A DNA stretch of 13,239 nucleotides, taken from Prevotella sp. UBA2739. Lineage in GTDB: Bacteria > Bacteroidota > Bacteroidia > Bacteroidales > Bacteroidaceae. This document shows, one piece after another, positions 1 to 7,503 of this stretch (position 1 is the first letter of the stretch; every line of letters starts with the position of its first letter). Under the pieces are notes generated by a model. The model was not told where the DNA came from. It searched no databases and saw nothing but the letters and a program-made list of their open reading frames with translations. The position numbers and the translations under genes are program-made. The stretch covers positions 1-13,239 of the forward strand of contig DEJV01000059.1 in the NCBI GenBank assembly GCA_002353525.1, written 5' to 3'.

Positions 1-806
1 GGGTGAATCTGAACGTAAGAGGGGTTGGCCATGTAAGCACCCTTGCGATAGCACTGAACGGCAGCGGTGCAGTTGCAACCCATGGCGTTGGTCGAAAGGA
101 AGTAGGTGTTGCCATAACCACCAGTGGCGATCACCACGGCGTTGGCAGAGAAGCGCTCCAGCTTACCTGTTACGAGGTTCTTGGCGATGATACCACGGGC
201 ACGGCCGTTGACAATCACCACATCCTCCATCTCGTAGCGGGTGTAGAGCTTCACCTTGCCGGCCTGTACCTGGCAAGAGAGTGAGCTGTAGGCACCGAGC
301 AGCAGCTGCTGACCGGTCTGACCCTTGGCATAGAAAGTACGGCTCACCTGTGCGCCACCGAACGAACGGTTGGCCAGCATGCCGCCATACTCACGTGCAA
401 AGGGCACGCCCTGTGCCACGCACTGGTCGATGATATTGTTGCTGACCTCAGCCAGACGATAAACGTTGGCCTCACGGGCACGATAGTCGCCACCCTTCAC
501 GGTATCGTAGAACAGACGATAGACAGAGTCGCCATCATTCTGATAGCACTTGGCAGCGTTGATACCTCCCTGAGCGGCAATAGAGTGAGCGCGGCGGGGT
601 GAGTCTTGGATACAAAGGTTAATCACATTGAAGCCCATCTCACCGAGAGAAGCGGCAGCACTGGCACCAGCCAGACCTGTACCGACGACAATCACGTCGA
701 GCTTCAGCTTATTCTTTGGGTTAACCAGACGCTGATGAGCCTTATAGTTGGTCCATTTCTCTGCTACTGGTCCTTCAGGAATTCTTGAATCTATTACTTT
801 TGTCAT
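1..806 (-). CDS. frdA: Fumarate reductase / succinate dehydrogenase flavoprotein subunit, N-terminal part (cut by window edge)
   Basis: This is the catalytic FAD subunit of fumarate reductase / succinate dehydrogenase. It interconverts fumarate and succinate on the cytoplasmic face of the membrane, passing electrons to or from quinone through FrdB and FrdC. I translated the minus strand from the ATG at 806-804 and it stays open to the window edge, giving 268 codons of a protein normally near 650 residues. Residues 37-58 form the Rossmann dinucleotide-binding strand with VVGTGLAGASAAA. Residues 74-85 (HSIAAQGGINAA) carry the His expected to hold FAD covalently. NPSYVQIH at 261-268 is the start of the substrate-side NPxxxQxHPT motif. 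The long N-terminus before the FAD motif is typical of the Bacteroidetes and epsilonproteobacterial type. It begins 28 nt after frdC, so the two are co-transcribed; frdB is expected beyond the left edge. In an anaerobic Bacteroidales host the fumarate reductase direction is more likely (inference). Confidence 0.95.
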   Translation of the reverse strand, partial: MTKVIDSRIPEGPVAEKWTNYKAHQRLVNPKNKLKLDVIVVGTGLAGASAAASLGEMGFNVINLCIQDSPRRAHSIAAQGGINAAKCYQNDGDSVYRLFYDTVKGGDYRAREANVYRLAEVSNNIIDQCVAQGVPFAREYGGMLANRSFGGAQVSRTFYAKGQTGQQLLLGAYSSLSCQVQAGKVKLYTRYEMEDVVIVNGRARGIIAKNLVTGKLERFSANAVVIATGGYGNTYFLSTNAMGCNCTAAVQCYRKGAYMANPSYVQIH

Positions 807-834
807 GGTCTTTTCAAAAATTAAGAGTTAAACA

Positions 835-1524
835 TTAAGCACCGCAACAAAGTGACGGAGCACAGTTGAATGCAAATGCCAGTACCACGATGAGGAACAG
901 GGCCATCAGGATGGTAGTGTAGATGAGACCAATCATCTTCCAACGGCAGAACCAGGTCTTACCGTTCCAGCCCAGAGTGTGCATAGCACTCCAGAAACCA
1001 TGAGAGAGGTGGAACCAAATGGCCACAATCCAGATGATGTAGAGCACCACATAGATGGGGTTCTGGAAGGTAGAAACAATCTTTCCGAAGCCATCGGCAG
1101 GTGCCGGGTCGAAATGAATAGAGGGGAACAACTCGGCAAACATCATGTTGTACCAGAAGTTGAACAGGTGCAGCAACAGACCGAGCAGGATGATGATACC
1201 CAGCACGAGCATGTTCTGACTGGCCCACTCCACCTTTTCAGGCTTCTCCGTCACGGCATAGCGCTCCGAGCCACGGGCACGGCGGTTTTGTGCCGTCAAG
1301 ATGAAAGCATAGACAATGTGAATCACTGCCAATGCGGCCAGACCGAGTGTTGCCACTACGGCATACCAGTTGGCACCGAGCAATTCACAAATCGTGTTGT
1401 AAGCCTCTCCAGAGAAGAGGGCAGCGACGTTCATGCAGCAGTGGAACGTCAGGAAAAGGATAAGCGCAATACCTGTAACAGACATCACCACTTTCCTACC
1501 AATAGATGAATTGATTAACCACAT
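835..1524 (-). CDS. frdC: Fumarate reductase / succinate dehydrogenase di-heme cytochrome b subunit
   Basis: This 229-residue protein is the membrane anchor that binds two b-type hemes and moves electrons between menaquinol and the FrdAB head. Five hydrophobic spans are visible at roughly residues 13-35, 55-77, 103-123, 157-178 and 198-219, which is the topology of the single-subunit di-heme anchor (Wolinella FrdC, Bacillus SdhC). Histidines at 28, 69, 119 and 172 fall in successive spans and match the expected four heme ligands; 175 and 182 are extra. The ATG at 1524 follows an AT-rich leader without a Shine-Dalgarno sequence. It is the first gene of frdC-frdA, with 28 nt before frdA, and a good minus-strand promoter lies about 150 bp upstream. 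An oddity is the short Cys-rich C-terminus (NCAPSLCCGA). Whether the complex works as fumarate reductase or succinate dehydrogenase cannot be read from this subunit. Confidence 0.94.
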   Translation of the reverse strand: MWLINSSIGRKVVMSVTGIALILFLTFHCCMNVAALFSGEAYNTICELLGANWYAVVATLGLAALAVIHIVYAFILTAQNRRARGSERYAVTEKPEKVEWASQNMLVLGIIILLGLLLHLFNFWYNMMFAELFPSIHFDPAPADGFGKIVSTFQNPIYVVLYIIWIVAIWFHLSHGFWSAMHTLGWNGKTWFCRWKMIGLIYTTILMALFLIVVLAFAFNCAPSLCCGA

Positions 1525-1673
1525 AAATGATTGATTTTGATTATAAATATTTGATTATTAGATGTTTCACCGTTAGATTTATCACTCTTCACCTTGCATC
1601 ATAGCATCATCTTTAATGTTCTCTCAGCCACGCAATACCTTATAATAAGTATTTTTCACGCCCTTAGAGACTG

Positions 1674-1704
1674 CAAAAATACTATAATTTGGTGATAAAT
1701 CAAA
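1674..1704 (-). promoter_or_regulatory. Bacteroidetes-type promoter for frdC-frdA
   Basis: On the minus strand TTTG (1704-1701) is followed after 19 bp by TATTTTTG (1681-1674). This matches the Bacteroidetes -33 TTTG and -7 TAnnTTTG consensus. Transcription would start near 1668, leaving a 5' leader of about 140 nt before frdC, long enough for leader regulation. I saw no obvious riboswitch in it. The assignment rests on sequence match only. Confidence 0.6.
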
Positions 1705-1705
1705 G

Positions 1706-1733
1706 TATTTTTGAAAAAAAATAAATATCTTTG
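1706..1733 (+). promoter_or_regulatory. Two candidate -7 boxes for the NTPase-mnmG direction
   Basis: Two overlapping candidates fit TAnnTTTG on the plus strand: TATTTTTG at 1706-1713 and TATCTTTG at 1726-1733, exactly 20 bp apart. Neither has a TTTG at ideal spacing; the nearest are 1688-1691 for the first (14 bp gap) and 1710-1713 for the second (12 bp gap). The second box would place the start near 1740 and give a leader of about 55 nt before the ATG at 1794. These boxes lie back to back with the divergent frdC promoter. Confidence 0.45.
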
Positions 1734-1793
1734 CACAAGATAAGGCACTTTTGCCCCTTTCATTTTACTAAAACACTAAACCATTGCTGTGCG

Positions 1794-2891
1794 ATGAAGG
1801 ATATTAAACGCATTGTTTTAACGGGTGGACCCTGTGCCGGAAAGACTACGGCACTAGTAAGAGTCATCAACCATTTTTCGGGACTTGGATACAAAGTGTT
1901 CACCATTCCTGAGGTTCCTACCATGTTTACGCAAGCCGGTATGAACTATCTTACCGACAACCAAGACTTCTTCTACGAGGGAGAAAAGGCCACGCTGGAG
2001 ATACAACTGGCCCTGGAGGACAAGTTCGTGCGCATGGCACAGGCTTGCACCGAGCCCGCTGTCATCGTCTGCGACCGGGGGGCCATGGACATCTCGGCAT
2101 ACATGAAACCCGAAATGTGGGAGAAAATCACCCGCGAACTGGGTACTACCACACAAGAATTGCGCGACAACCGATACGATGCCGTGCTGCACCTGGTGAG
2201 CGCTGCCGACGGAGCCGAGCAGTATTACACCACAAGCAACAATGCCAGCCGTAACGAACCGGCCAGCGAGGAGGGCCTCAAGATAGCACGATTGCTCGAC
2301 AAAAAGGTGATCGAGGCATGGACAGGCCACTCGCACCTGCGCGTCATCAACAACCACGAAGACTTCGATGCCAAACTGAAACGCGTGCTGAAAGAGATAT
2401 CGAATGTGCTCGGCTTGCCACAGCCCATCATCGAAGAGCGCAAATGCATTGTCGAGGTGACGGGTGATATGCCCGACTGCATCGAGAGCGACATTGTGCA
2501 AACCTACCTCGTGGCCGACCCCGGATGCGAAATACGGCTGAGAAGGCGCGACTGGCAAGGAAAGGTTGTGAACACGCACACCACAAAGAAGAAGCTTTCG
2601 GGGAGCGAGGAGATCGTCACCGAACGGCAAATCAGCAACAGCCTCTACGAGTCGTTGCTCCAACAGGCCGACCCCTACCGCCACACCATCCACAAGAAAC
2701 GCAAAAGCTTTATCTGGAAAGGGCAGTATTTCGAGCTCGACTTCTTCGAAACGCCAGCCAACTTGGTGATTCTCGAGACCAAAGGCATTGCCGAACACGA
2801 ATCGGTGAAGTTCCCGCCATTCATAAAAGTGGTGGAGGACATCACCGGAAACAAACGATACAGCAACTATAACCTGGCGCTGAGAAAGTAA
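1794..2891 (+). CDS. P-loop NTPase (AAA_28-like) fused to a CYTH-like domain, function unknown
   Basis: This is a 365-residue two-domain protein. Residues 1-205 look like a nucleotide-kinase-type P-loop NTPase: Walker A GGPCAGKTT at 11-19, and IVCDRGAMD at 91-99, resembling the Walker B/DR region of thymidylate-kinase-like enzymes. Residues about 214-345 look like a CYTH / triphosphate-tunnel fold: alternating charged strands with E247, R249 and R251, Lys 265-267, ER at 277-278, K301/K302, ELD at 314-316 and E328. CYTH proteins bind triphosphates or phosphorylated ligands in a beta tunnel with metal. I recall the same pairing in the eukaryotic TTD14-type proteins, but substrate and role here are unknown. 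I chose the ATG at 1794 because an upstream in-frame TTG at 1731 overlaps the putative -7 box and adds a non-homologous-looking tail. It lies 34 nt before mnmG and is probably co-transcribed with it. Confidence 0.8.
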   Translation: MKDIKRIVLTGGPCAGKTTALVRVINHFSGLGYKVFTIPEVPTMFTQAGMNYLTDNQDFFYEGEKATLEIQLALEDKFVRMAQACTEPAVIVCDRGAMDISAYMKPEMWEKITRELGTTTQELRDNRYDAVLHLVSAADGAEQYYTTSNNASRNEPASEEGLKIARLLDKKVIEAWTGHSHLRVINNHEDFDAKLKRVLKEISNVLGLPQPIIEERKCIVEVTGDMPDCIESDIVQTYLVADPGCEIRLRRRDWQGKVVNTHTTKKKLSGSEEIVTERQISNSLYESLLQQADPYRHTIHKKRKSFIWKGQYFELDFFETPANLVILETKGIAEHESVKFPPFIKVVEDITGNKRYSNYNLALRK

Positions 2892-2925
2892 TTGAAAGAG
2901 CATTTAAAAAAGACATAGAGAAAAA

Positions 2926-4926
2926 ATGACACTACACTACGATGTCGTCGTGATTGGAGGCGGACATGCCGGCTGCGAGGCTGCTACGGCCTCTGCCAAC
3001 ATGGGAGCCAACACCTGTCTGGTGACGATGGACATGAACAAAATAGCCCAGATGTCGTGCAACCCGGCCGTGGGTGGCATCGCCAAAGGACAGATTGTGC
3101 GCGAGATTGACGCCCTGGGCGGACAGATGGCGCTCGTCACCGACGCCACGGCCATCCAGTTCCGCATGCTCAACCGGGGAAAAGGACCGGCCATGTGGAG
3201 CCCGAGAGCCCAATGCGACCGTGGAAAATTCATCTGGGAATGGCGCAAAACACTCGATGAAACCGACCATTTAGACATCTGGCAGGACCAGGCCGACGAG
3301 CTGATCGTAGAGAACGGCGAGGCCGTGGGCGTGCATACCATCTGGGGAGCCACCATCAAGGCGAAATGTGTGGTTGTAACAGCCGGCACGTTTCTCAACG
3401 GACTGATGCACATAGGCCGCAAAATGGTGCCGGGCGGACGAATTGCCGAGCCCGCCGTGGAGCATTTCACCGAGAGCATCACGCGCCATGGCGTCCGCGC
3501 GGCACGCATGAAGACGGGCACGCCGGTACGTATCGACAAGCGTAGTGTGCATTTCGACCTGCTGAACGAGCAGAAAGGCGAAGACGGCTACTACCAGTTC
3601 TCCTATATGGGCAAAAGGCGCCAGCTGAGACAACTGTCGTGCTGGGAGTGCTATACCAATGCCGAGGTGCACGAGACGTTGCGCTCGGGACTGGCAGACT
3701 CGCCGCTCTACAACGGACAGATACAGTCTATCGGACCACGTTATTGCCCGTCGATAGAAACCAAACTGGTTACCTTTCCCGACCGCAACCAGCACCTGCT
3801 CTTCCTGGAACCTGAGGGTGAAGACACCAACGAGATGTACCTGAACGGCTTTTCGTCGTCGCTGCCCATGGATGTTCAGCTGCAGGCTCTGCGCAAAATA
3901 CCCGCACTGGCCGACGTGAAGGTGTATCGTCCGGGCTATGCCATTGAATACGATTTCTTCGATCCCACCCAGCTCACCCACACGCTGGAGTCGAAAGTCA
4001 TCAAGAATCTCTTCATGGCCGGACAGGTGAACGGCACCACCGGTTATGAGGAAGCTGGAGGCCAGGGCACCATTGCGGGCATCAACGCCGCCATCATGGC
4101 CGGCGCAGCAGCTGCCACGGCCAAGCCCACAGCCCCTACATCCCCCACTCCATCCTCTCCCTCAGCCCTTGCGTCATCACCAAATGTCCCCAATTTCACA
4201 GCAGGTTGCGCTTCCGGCGCAGCAATCGCCGCCTCTACCACCCCCTTCATCCTCGCCCGCGACGAGGCTTACATCGGAGTTTTGATAGACGACCTGGTGA
4301 CAAAAGGCGTTGATGAGCCCTATCGCATGTTCACCTCACGCGCCGAATACCGAATACTCTTGCGCCAAGACGATGCCGACGCCCGTCTTACCGAACGTGC
4401 CTACCAGCTTGGCCTGGCCACAAGAGCACGCTACGACCACTGGCTGGAGAAAAAACAACGCATCGAAGAAATCGAAAGTTTTTGCCATCAGACGACGGTA
4501 AAACCGAACGAAATAAACAGTGCACTTGAAAGCCTGGGCACCACTCCTATACACGGCAGCACAAAAATCGCCGATTTAATGGGTCGCCCGCAGATTAATT
4601 TCGCCAATCTATCGGAAATCATTCCGTCGCTGAAAACGCAGCTCGAGCAATCGGAGAACCGAAAGGAGGAAATTGCTGAGGCGGCAGAAATCAAAATGAA
4701 ATATAAAGGATATATTGAGCGCGAGCGAATGGTGGCCGACAAAATGCACCGGCTGGAAAATATCCGCATCAAAGGACACTTTGACTACGAGAATATGCAG
4801 TCGCTCTCCACCGAGGCACGGCAGAAACTCAGCGCCATTAACCCCGAAACACTGGCACAGGCAAGCCGCATTCCAGGCGTATCGCCCAGCGACATCAACG
4901 TGATGCTGGTGATGATGGGGCGATAA
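2926..4926 (+). CDS. mnmG: tRNA uridine-5-carboxymethylaminomethyl modification enzyme MnmG (GidA), with an in-frame insertion
   Basis: MnmG is the FAD subunit of the MnmE-MnmG complex, which adds the carboxymethylaminomethyl group to wobble U34 of several tRNAs using methylenetetrahydrofolate and NADH. The 666-residue product shows the N-terminal FAD motif GGGHAGCEAA (11-20), the conserved Cys in SCNPAVGG (C45), the conserved Cys in SIGPRYCPSIE (C274), the second FAD motif NGTTGYEEAGGQG (369-381) and RMFTSRAEYR. The C-terminal helical domain, which binds MnmE and tRNA, ends the protein. Family members are usually about 620-630 residues. The excess is an Ala/Pro/Ser/Thr-rich stretch at about 392-438, just after the second FAD motif and before LARDEAYIGVLIDDL. 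The ATG follows an A-rich leader (gagaaaaa). The stop codon is directly abutted by a parS site. Reading frame and motifs on both sides are intact, so it is probably functional. Confidence 0.96.
   Translation: MTLHYDVVVIGGGHAGCEAATASANMGANTCLVTMDMNKIAQMSCNPAVGGIAKGQIVREIDALGGQMALVTDATAIQFRMLNRGKGPAMWSPRAQCDRGKFIWEWRKTLDETDHLDIWQDQADELIVENGEAVGVHTIWGATIKAKCVVVTAGTFLNGLMHIGRKMVPGGRIAEPAVEHFTESITRHGVRAARMKTGTPVRIDKRSVHFDLLNEQKGEDGYYQFSYMGKRRQLRQLSCWECYTNAEVHETLRSGLADSPLYNGQIQSIGPRYCPSIETKLVTFPDRNQHLLFLEPEGEDTNEMYLNGFSSSLPMDVQLQALRKIPALADVKVYRPGYAIEYDFFDPTQLTHTLESKVIKNLFMAGQVNGTTGYEEAGGQGTIAGINAAIMAGAAAATAKPTAPTSPTPSSPSALASSPNVPNFTAGCASGAAIAASTTPFILARDEAYIGVLIDDLVTKGVDEPYRMFTSRAEYRILLRQDDADARLTERAYQLGLATRARYDHWLEKKQRIEEIESFCHQTTVKPNEINSALESLGTTPIHGSTKIADLMGRPQINFANLSEIIPSLKTQLEQSENRKEEIAEAAEIKMKYKGYIERERMVADKMHRLENIRIKGHFDYENMQSLSTEARQKLSAINPETLAQASRIPGVSPSDINVMLVMMGR
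4100..4224 (+). repeat. 11-bp direct repeats bracketing the extra segment inside mnmG
   Basis: CCGGCGCAGCA occurs at 4100-4110 and again at 4214-4224, with starts 114 bp (38 codons) apart, so both copies are read in the same frame (GAAAA and GAAIAA). Removing one copy plus the intervening DNA would leave a protein of 628 residues, the usual MnmG size. The intervening DNA is unusually C-rich and encodes a low-complexity Ala/Pro/Ser/Thr linker. The pattern suggests a duplication or insertion, though GC-rich alanine codons could produce a short repeat by chance. Confidence 0.7.
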
Positions 4927-4942
4927 TGTTTCACGTGAAACA
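4927..4942. other. parS centromere site 1 (ParB-binding palindrome)
   Basis: TGTTTCACGTGAAACA is a perfect 16-bp palindrome and matches the widely conserved bacterial parS consensus (TGTTNCACGTGAAACA in Bacillus). It begins on the base after the mnmG stop codon. ParB would load here and spread over flanking DNA to organise and segregate the newly replicated origin region. parA and parB are not in this window. Confidence 0.9.
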
Positions 4943-4952
4943 ATCAAACTAA

Positions 4953-4961
4953 TTATCCACA
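4953..4961 (+). promoter_or_regulatory. Consensus DnaA box
   Basis: TTATCCACA is an exact match to the strongest form of the DnaA-binding 9-mer TTATNCACA. It lies 10 bp after the first parS site and 15 bp before the apt start codon. Only one perfect box was found nearby, so this is not an origin by itself. It could regulate apt, titrate DnaA or be a chance match; the setting beside parS makes an origin-linked role plausible. Confidence 0.5.
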
Positions 4962-4976
4962 TATAACTTATTGAGT

Positions 4977-5504
4977 ATGAACAATCAAGTACTTATTGAC
5001 AATTTGCGTTGCATTACTGATTTCCCGAAAAAAGGAATCAACTTCAGAGACGTAACCACACTCTACAAAAGTGGAGAGTGTATGAAGATTATGCTCGATG
5101 AAATGTACGAACTTTACAAAGACAAGGGCATCACCAAAATTGTTGGAATAGAAAGCCGTGGGTTTGTGATGGCTTCTGCATTAGCAGGACGACTGGGGTG
5201 TGGTGTGGTATTGGCCAGAAAACCAGGAAAGCTGCCATCCACCGTCATCAAGGAGTCGTTCTCAAAAGAATACGGCGTTGACACCGTTGAAATGCATATC
5301 GACTCTATCAGCACCGACGACGTCGTGCTCATCCACGACGACCTGCTGGCTACAGGAGGCACCGCCATGGCCACATACAAACTGGTTAGGCATTTCAACC
5401 CCAAGAAAATCTACATGAATTTCATTATCGAGATCACCGACGAGGGACTCCATGGCCGCGACGTGTTTAAGGATATCGAGCTGACAACGCTGCTCACAGT
5501 ATAA
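4977..5504 (+). CDS. apt: Adenine phosphoribosyltransferase
   Basis: Apt is a cytoplasmic purine-salvage enzyme that converts adenine and PRPP to AMP and pyrophosphate. The 175-residue protein has the usual family length. The N-terminal region has the characteristic FPKKGINFRDVT (16-27), followed by GIESRGF (57-63), RKPGKLP (81-87), the flexible catalytic loop after it, and the PRPP-binding loop VVLIHDDLLATGGTA (116-130). Both acidic residues and the TGGT are present; the residue before DD is His where many homologues have Val, probably a lineage variant. I chose the ATG at 4977 over an in-frame TTG two codons upstream. The 50-nt gap after mnmG is filled by parS and a DnaA box, with no recognisable TAnnTTTG box, so it may be read through from mnmG. 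Confidence 0.95.
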   Translation: MNNQVLIDNLRCITDFPKKGINFRDVTTLYKSGECMKIMLDEMYELYKDKGITKIVGIESRGFVMASALAGRLGCGVVLARKPGKLPSTVIKESFSKEYGVDTVEMHIDSISTDDVVLIHDDLLATGGTAMATYKLVRHFNPKKIYMNFIIEITDEGLHGRDVFKDIELTTLLTV

Positions 5505-5513
5505 ACCAAGGGA

Positions 5514-5540
5514 GAGGGAGGCTGGTACACTTCCTCCCTC
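5514..5540 (+). terminator. GC-rich hairpin after apt, possible terminator
   Basis: GAGGGAGG (5514-5521) and CCTCCCTC (5533-5540) form a perfect 8-bp stem with an 11-nt loop, starting 10 nt after the apt stop. No U-tract follows, so it is not a classical intrinsic terminator. It could cause pausing or protect the 3' end of the transcript. Confidence 0.4.
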
Positions 5541-5579
5541 CTACCCGAAACGTATCAAACATCCTCACAAACGAACAAA

Positions 5580-5595
5580 TGTTTCACGTGAAACA
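5580..5595. other. parS centromere site 2 (ParB-binding palindrome)
   Basis: This is a second exact copy of TGTTTCACGTGAAACA, 653 bp after the first and in the apt-uvrC intergenic gap. Two identical 16-bp palindromes, both in non-coding gaps, are far beyond chance in 13 kb. Paired and clustered parS sites are normal for origin-proximal centromere regions. Confidence 0.9.
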
Positions 5596-5642
5596 AAAGA
5601 AAACAATTACACTCTAAATCAACGTATTACACGCGAACAAGC

Positions 5643-7490
5643 ATGACGAAAGAAGAAAACGAGAAACGGCTGGAACGCTTAAAAGCAATCGTACTGAATA
5701 TGCCTGAGAAACCGGGCAGCTATCAGTACTACGACGAGCATGGAACAATCATCTATGTGGGGAAAGCGAAAAAGCTAAAAAGCCGTTGCTCGTCGTATTT
5801 CCATACCGAGGTTGACCGCTACAAGACAAAAGTGTTGGTCAGTAAGATTCACAACATTACTTACACGGTAGTGAATACCGAAGAGGACGCACTTTTGTTG
5901 GAAAACTCACTCATCAAGAAGTATAATCCACGCTATAACGTACTGCTCAAAGACGGGAAAACCTACCCTAGCATTTGCGTCACCAACGAACCGTTTCCGC
6001 GCATTTTCAAGACACGCACCATTAACAAAAAATGGGGTATTTACTTTGGTCCATACTCGCATATAGGCAGCATGTATGCCGTGCTCGAACTCATCAACAA
6101 ACTCTATCGTCCGCGCACCTGCCGGTTCCCCATCACCGACGAGGGAATCCTACAGAAAAAATACCAGGTCTGCCTGGAATACCACATCAAAAATTGTGGT
6201 GCTCCATGCATCGGAAAACAGACAAAAGAAGACTATCTGCGCAACATTCAGCAGGCACGTGAGATACTGAAAGGCAACACCCGTCAGGTGCTTCGCGACA
6301 TGCGTGAGGAGATGATGAAACTGGCTGAGGAATTACGCTTCGAAGAAGCTGAGGAAATGAAGCGGAAATACCTGCTCATCGACGCTTTTGTCAGCAAGAG
6401 CGAGGTGGTGAGCCACACCATCAACAACGTGGATGTAGTTTCGATAACAAACGACGATAAAACAGCTTATATCAACTACATACACGTATCCAACGGCAGT
6501 ATCAACCAGAGTTTCACGTTTGAATACAAGAAACGGCTGAACGAGAGCGAAGAAGAACTCTTGCAGCTGGGAATCGTAGAGATGCGCGAGCGTTATAAGA
6601 GCCATTCCAAGGAGATTATCGTGCCATTTGAACTGGACATGCAACTGGACGGGGTCACCTTCACCGTACCGCAACGAGGCGATAAGAAAACGCTACTCGA
6701 CCTATCGATTATGAACGGCAAACAGTATAAATTCGACCGCCTGAAACAGGCGGAAAAACTGAATCCCGAACAGAAACAGACACGGTTGATGAAGGAGCTG
6801 CAAACAGCTCTGAAACTGGAAAAACTGCCCTACCAGATAGAGTGTTTCGACAATAGTAACATCTCGGGCACCAACGCAGTGGCGGGTTGCGTGGTCTTTA
6901 AGGGGATGAAACCATCGAAAAAAGACTACCGGAAATACAACATCAAGACCGTGGTAGGCCCCGACGACTACGCCTCGATGCAAGAGGTGGTACGCCGCCG
7001 CTACACACGCATGATGGAAGAAGGCACTCCCCTACCCGACCTCATCATCACTGATGGTGGAAAGGGACAAATGGAGGTAGTGAGAGAGGTGGTGGAAGAC
7101 GAGCTGCACCTGCAAATTCCCATTGCCGGACTGGCAAAAGACGACCGCCACCGCACAAACGAACTGCTCTATGGCTTCCCGCCTAGGGTCATCGGCATGA
7201 AAACCGACTCGGAACTGTTTCACATTCTGACACAAATACAGGATGAAGTACACCGCTATGCCATCACTTTCCATCGAAATAAGCGCTCTAAACACGCTCT
7301 GCACAGCGAGTTGGACGATATCAAGGGCATAGGCGAGAAAACGCGCGAGACGCTCTTAAAACAGCTGAAATCGGTAAAAAAGATACGCGAGGCGGAACTG
7401 CCAGTGCTGGAAGACGCTATCGGCAAGGCAAAAGCACAAATTATCTACGATCATTTTCACCCTGCCGATGGGCAAAATGATGCAGAATAA
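5643..7490 (+). CDS. uvrC: Excinuclease ABC subunit C
   Basis: UvrC is the nuclease of nucleotide excision repair. It is recruited by UvrB to damaged DNA and cuts 3' and then 5' of the lesion. The 615-residue protein has every expected part. The N-terminal GIY-YIG nuclease shows GSY (25-27), YVG (38-40) and catalytic Glu87 in ALLLENSLIKKYNPRYN. A Cys-containing region (C174, C184, C188) follows. A UVR helix pair lies around 220-245 (LAEELRFEEAEEMKRKY) and contacts UvrB. The C-terminal RNase H-like nuclease has D403 in ECFDNSN and a second acidic motif in LIITDGGKGQ. Helix-hairpin-helix motifs follow from about 556 (DIKGIGEKTRETLL). The ATG at 5643 gives the usual length. The second parS lies 47 nt upstream. 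The 23-bp repeat array starts 13 nt after the stop. Confidence 0.96.
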   Translation: MTKEENEKRLERLKAIVLNMPEKPGSYQYYDEHGTIIYVGKAKKLKSRCSSYFHTEVDRYKTKVLVSKIHNITYTVVNTEEDALLLENSLIKKYNPRYNVLLKDGKTYPSICVTNEPFPRIFKTRTINKKWGIYFGPYSHIGSMYAVLELINKLYRPRTCRFPITDEGILQKKYQVCLEYHIKNCGAPCIGKQTKEDYLRNIQQAREILKGNTRQVLRDMREEMMKLAEELRFEEAEEMKRKYLLIDAFVSKSEVVSHTINNVDVVSITNDDKTAYINYIHVSNGSINQSFTFEYKKRLNESEEELLQLGIVEMRERYKSHSKEIIVPFELDMQLDGVTFTVPQRGDKKTLLDLSIMNGKQYKFDRLKQAEKLNPEQKQTRLMKELQTALKLEKLPYQIECFDNSNISGTNAVAGCVVFKGMKPSKKDYRKYNIKTVVGPDDYASMQEVVRRRYTRMMEEGTPLPDLIITDGGKGQMEVVREVVEDELHLQIPIAGLAKDDRHRTNELLYGFPPRVIGMKTDSELFHILTQIQDEVHRYAITFHRNKRSKHALHSELDDIKGIGEKTRETLLKQLKSVKKIREAELPVLEDAIGKAKAQIIYDHFHPADGQNDAE

Positions 7491-7503
7491 TGCCTAAATT
7501 TCC

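Noticed and set aside
1854..2903. A 349-codon open frame on the minus strand
   Set aside because: It lies wholly antisense to the NTPase-CYTH gene, whose plus-strand frame carries a clear Walker A motif. The antisense product has no recognisable motif and is explained by codon-usage bias.
3271..3981. A 236-codon minus-strand open frame inside mnmG
   Set aside because: It is a shadow of a strongly conserved coding sequence with no motif of its own.
6508..6526. GTTTCACGTTTGAA inside uvrC as a possible third parS
   Set aside because: Only the left half matches; the right half breaks the palindrome, and it lies in conserved coding sequence.
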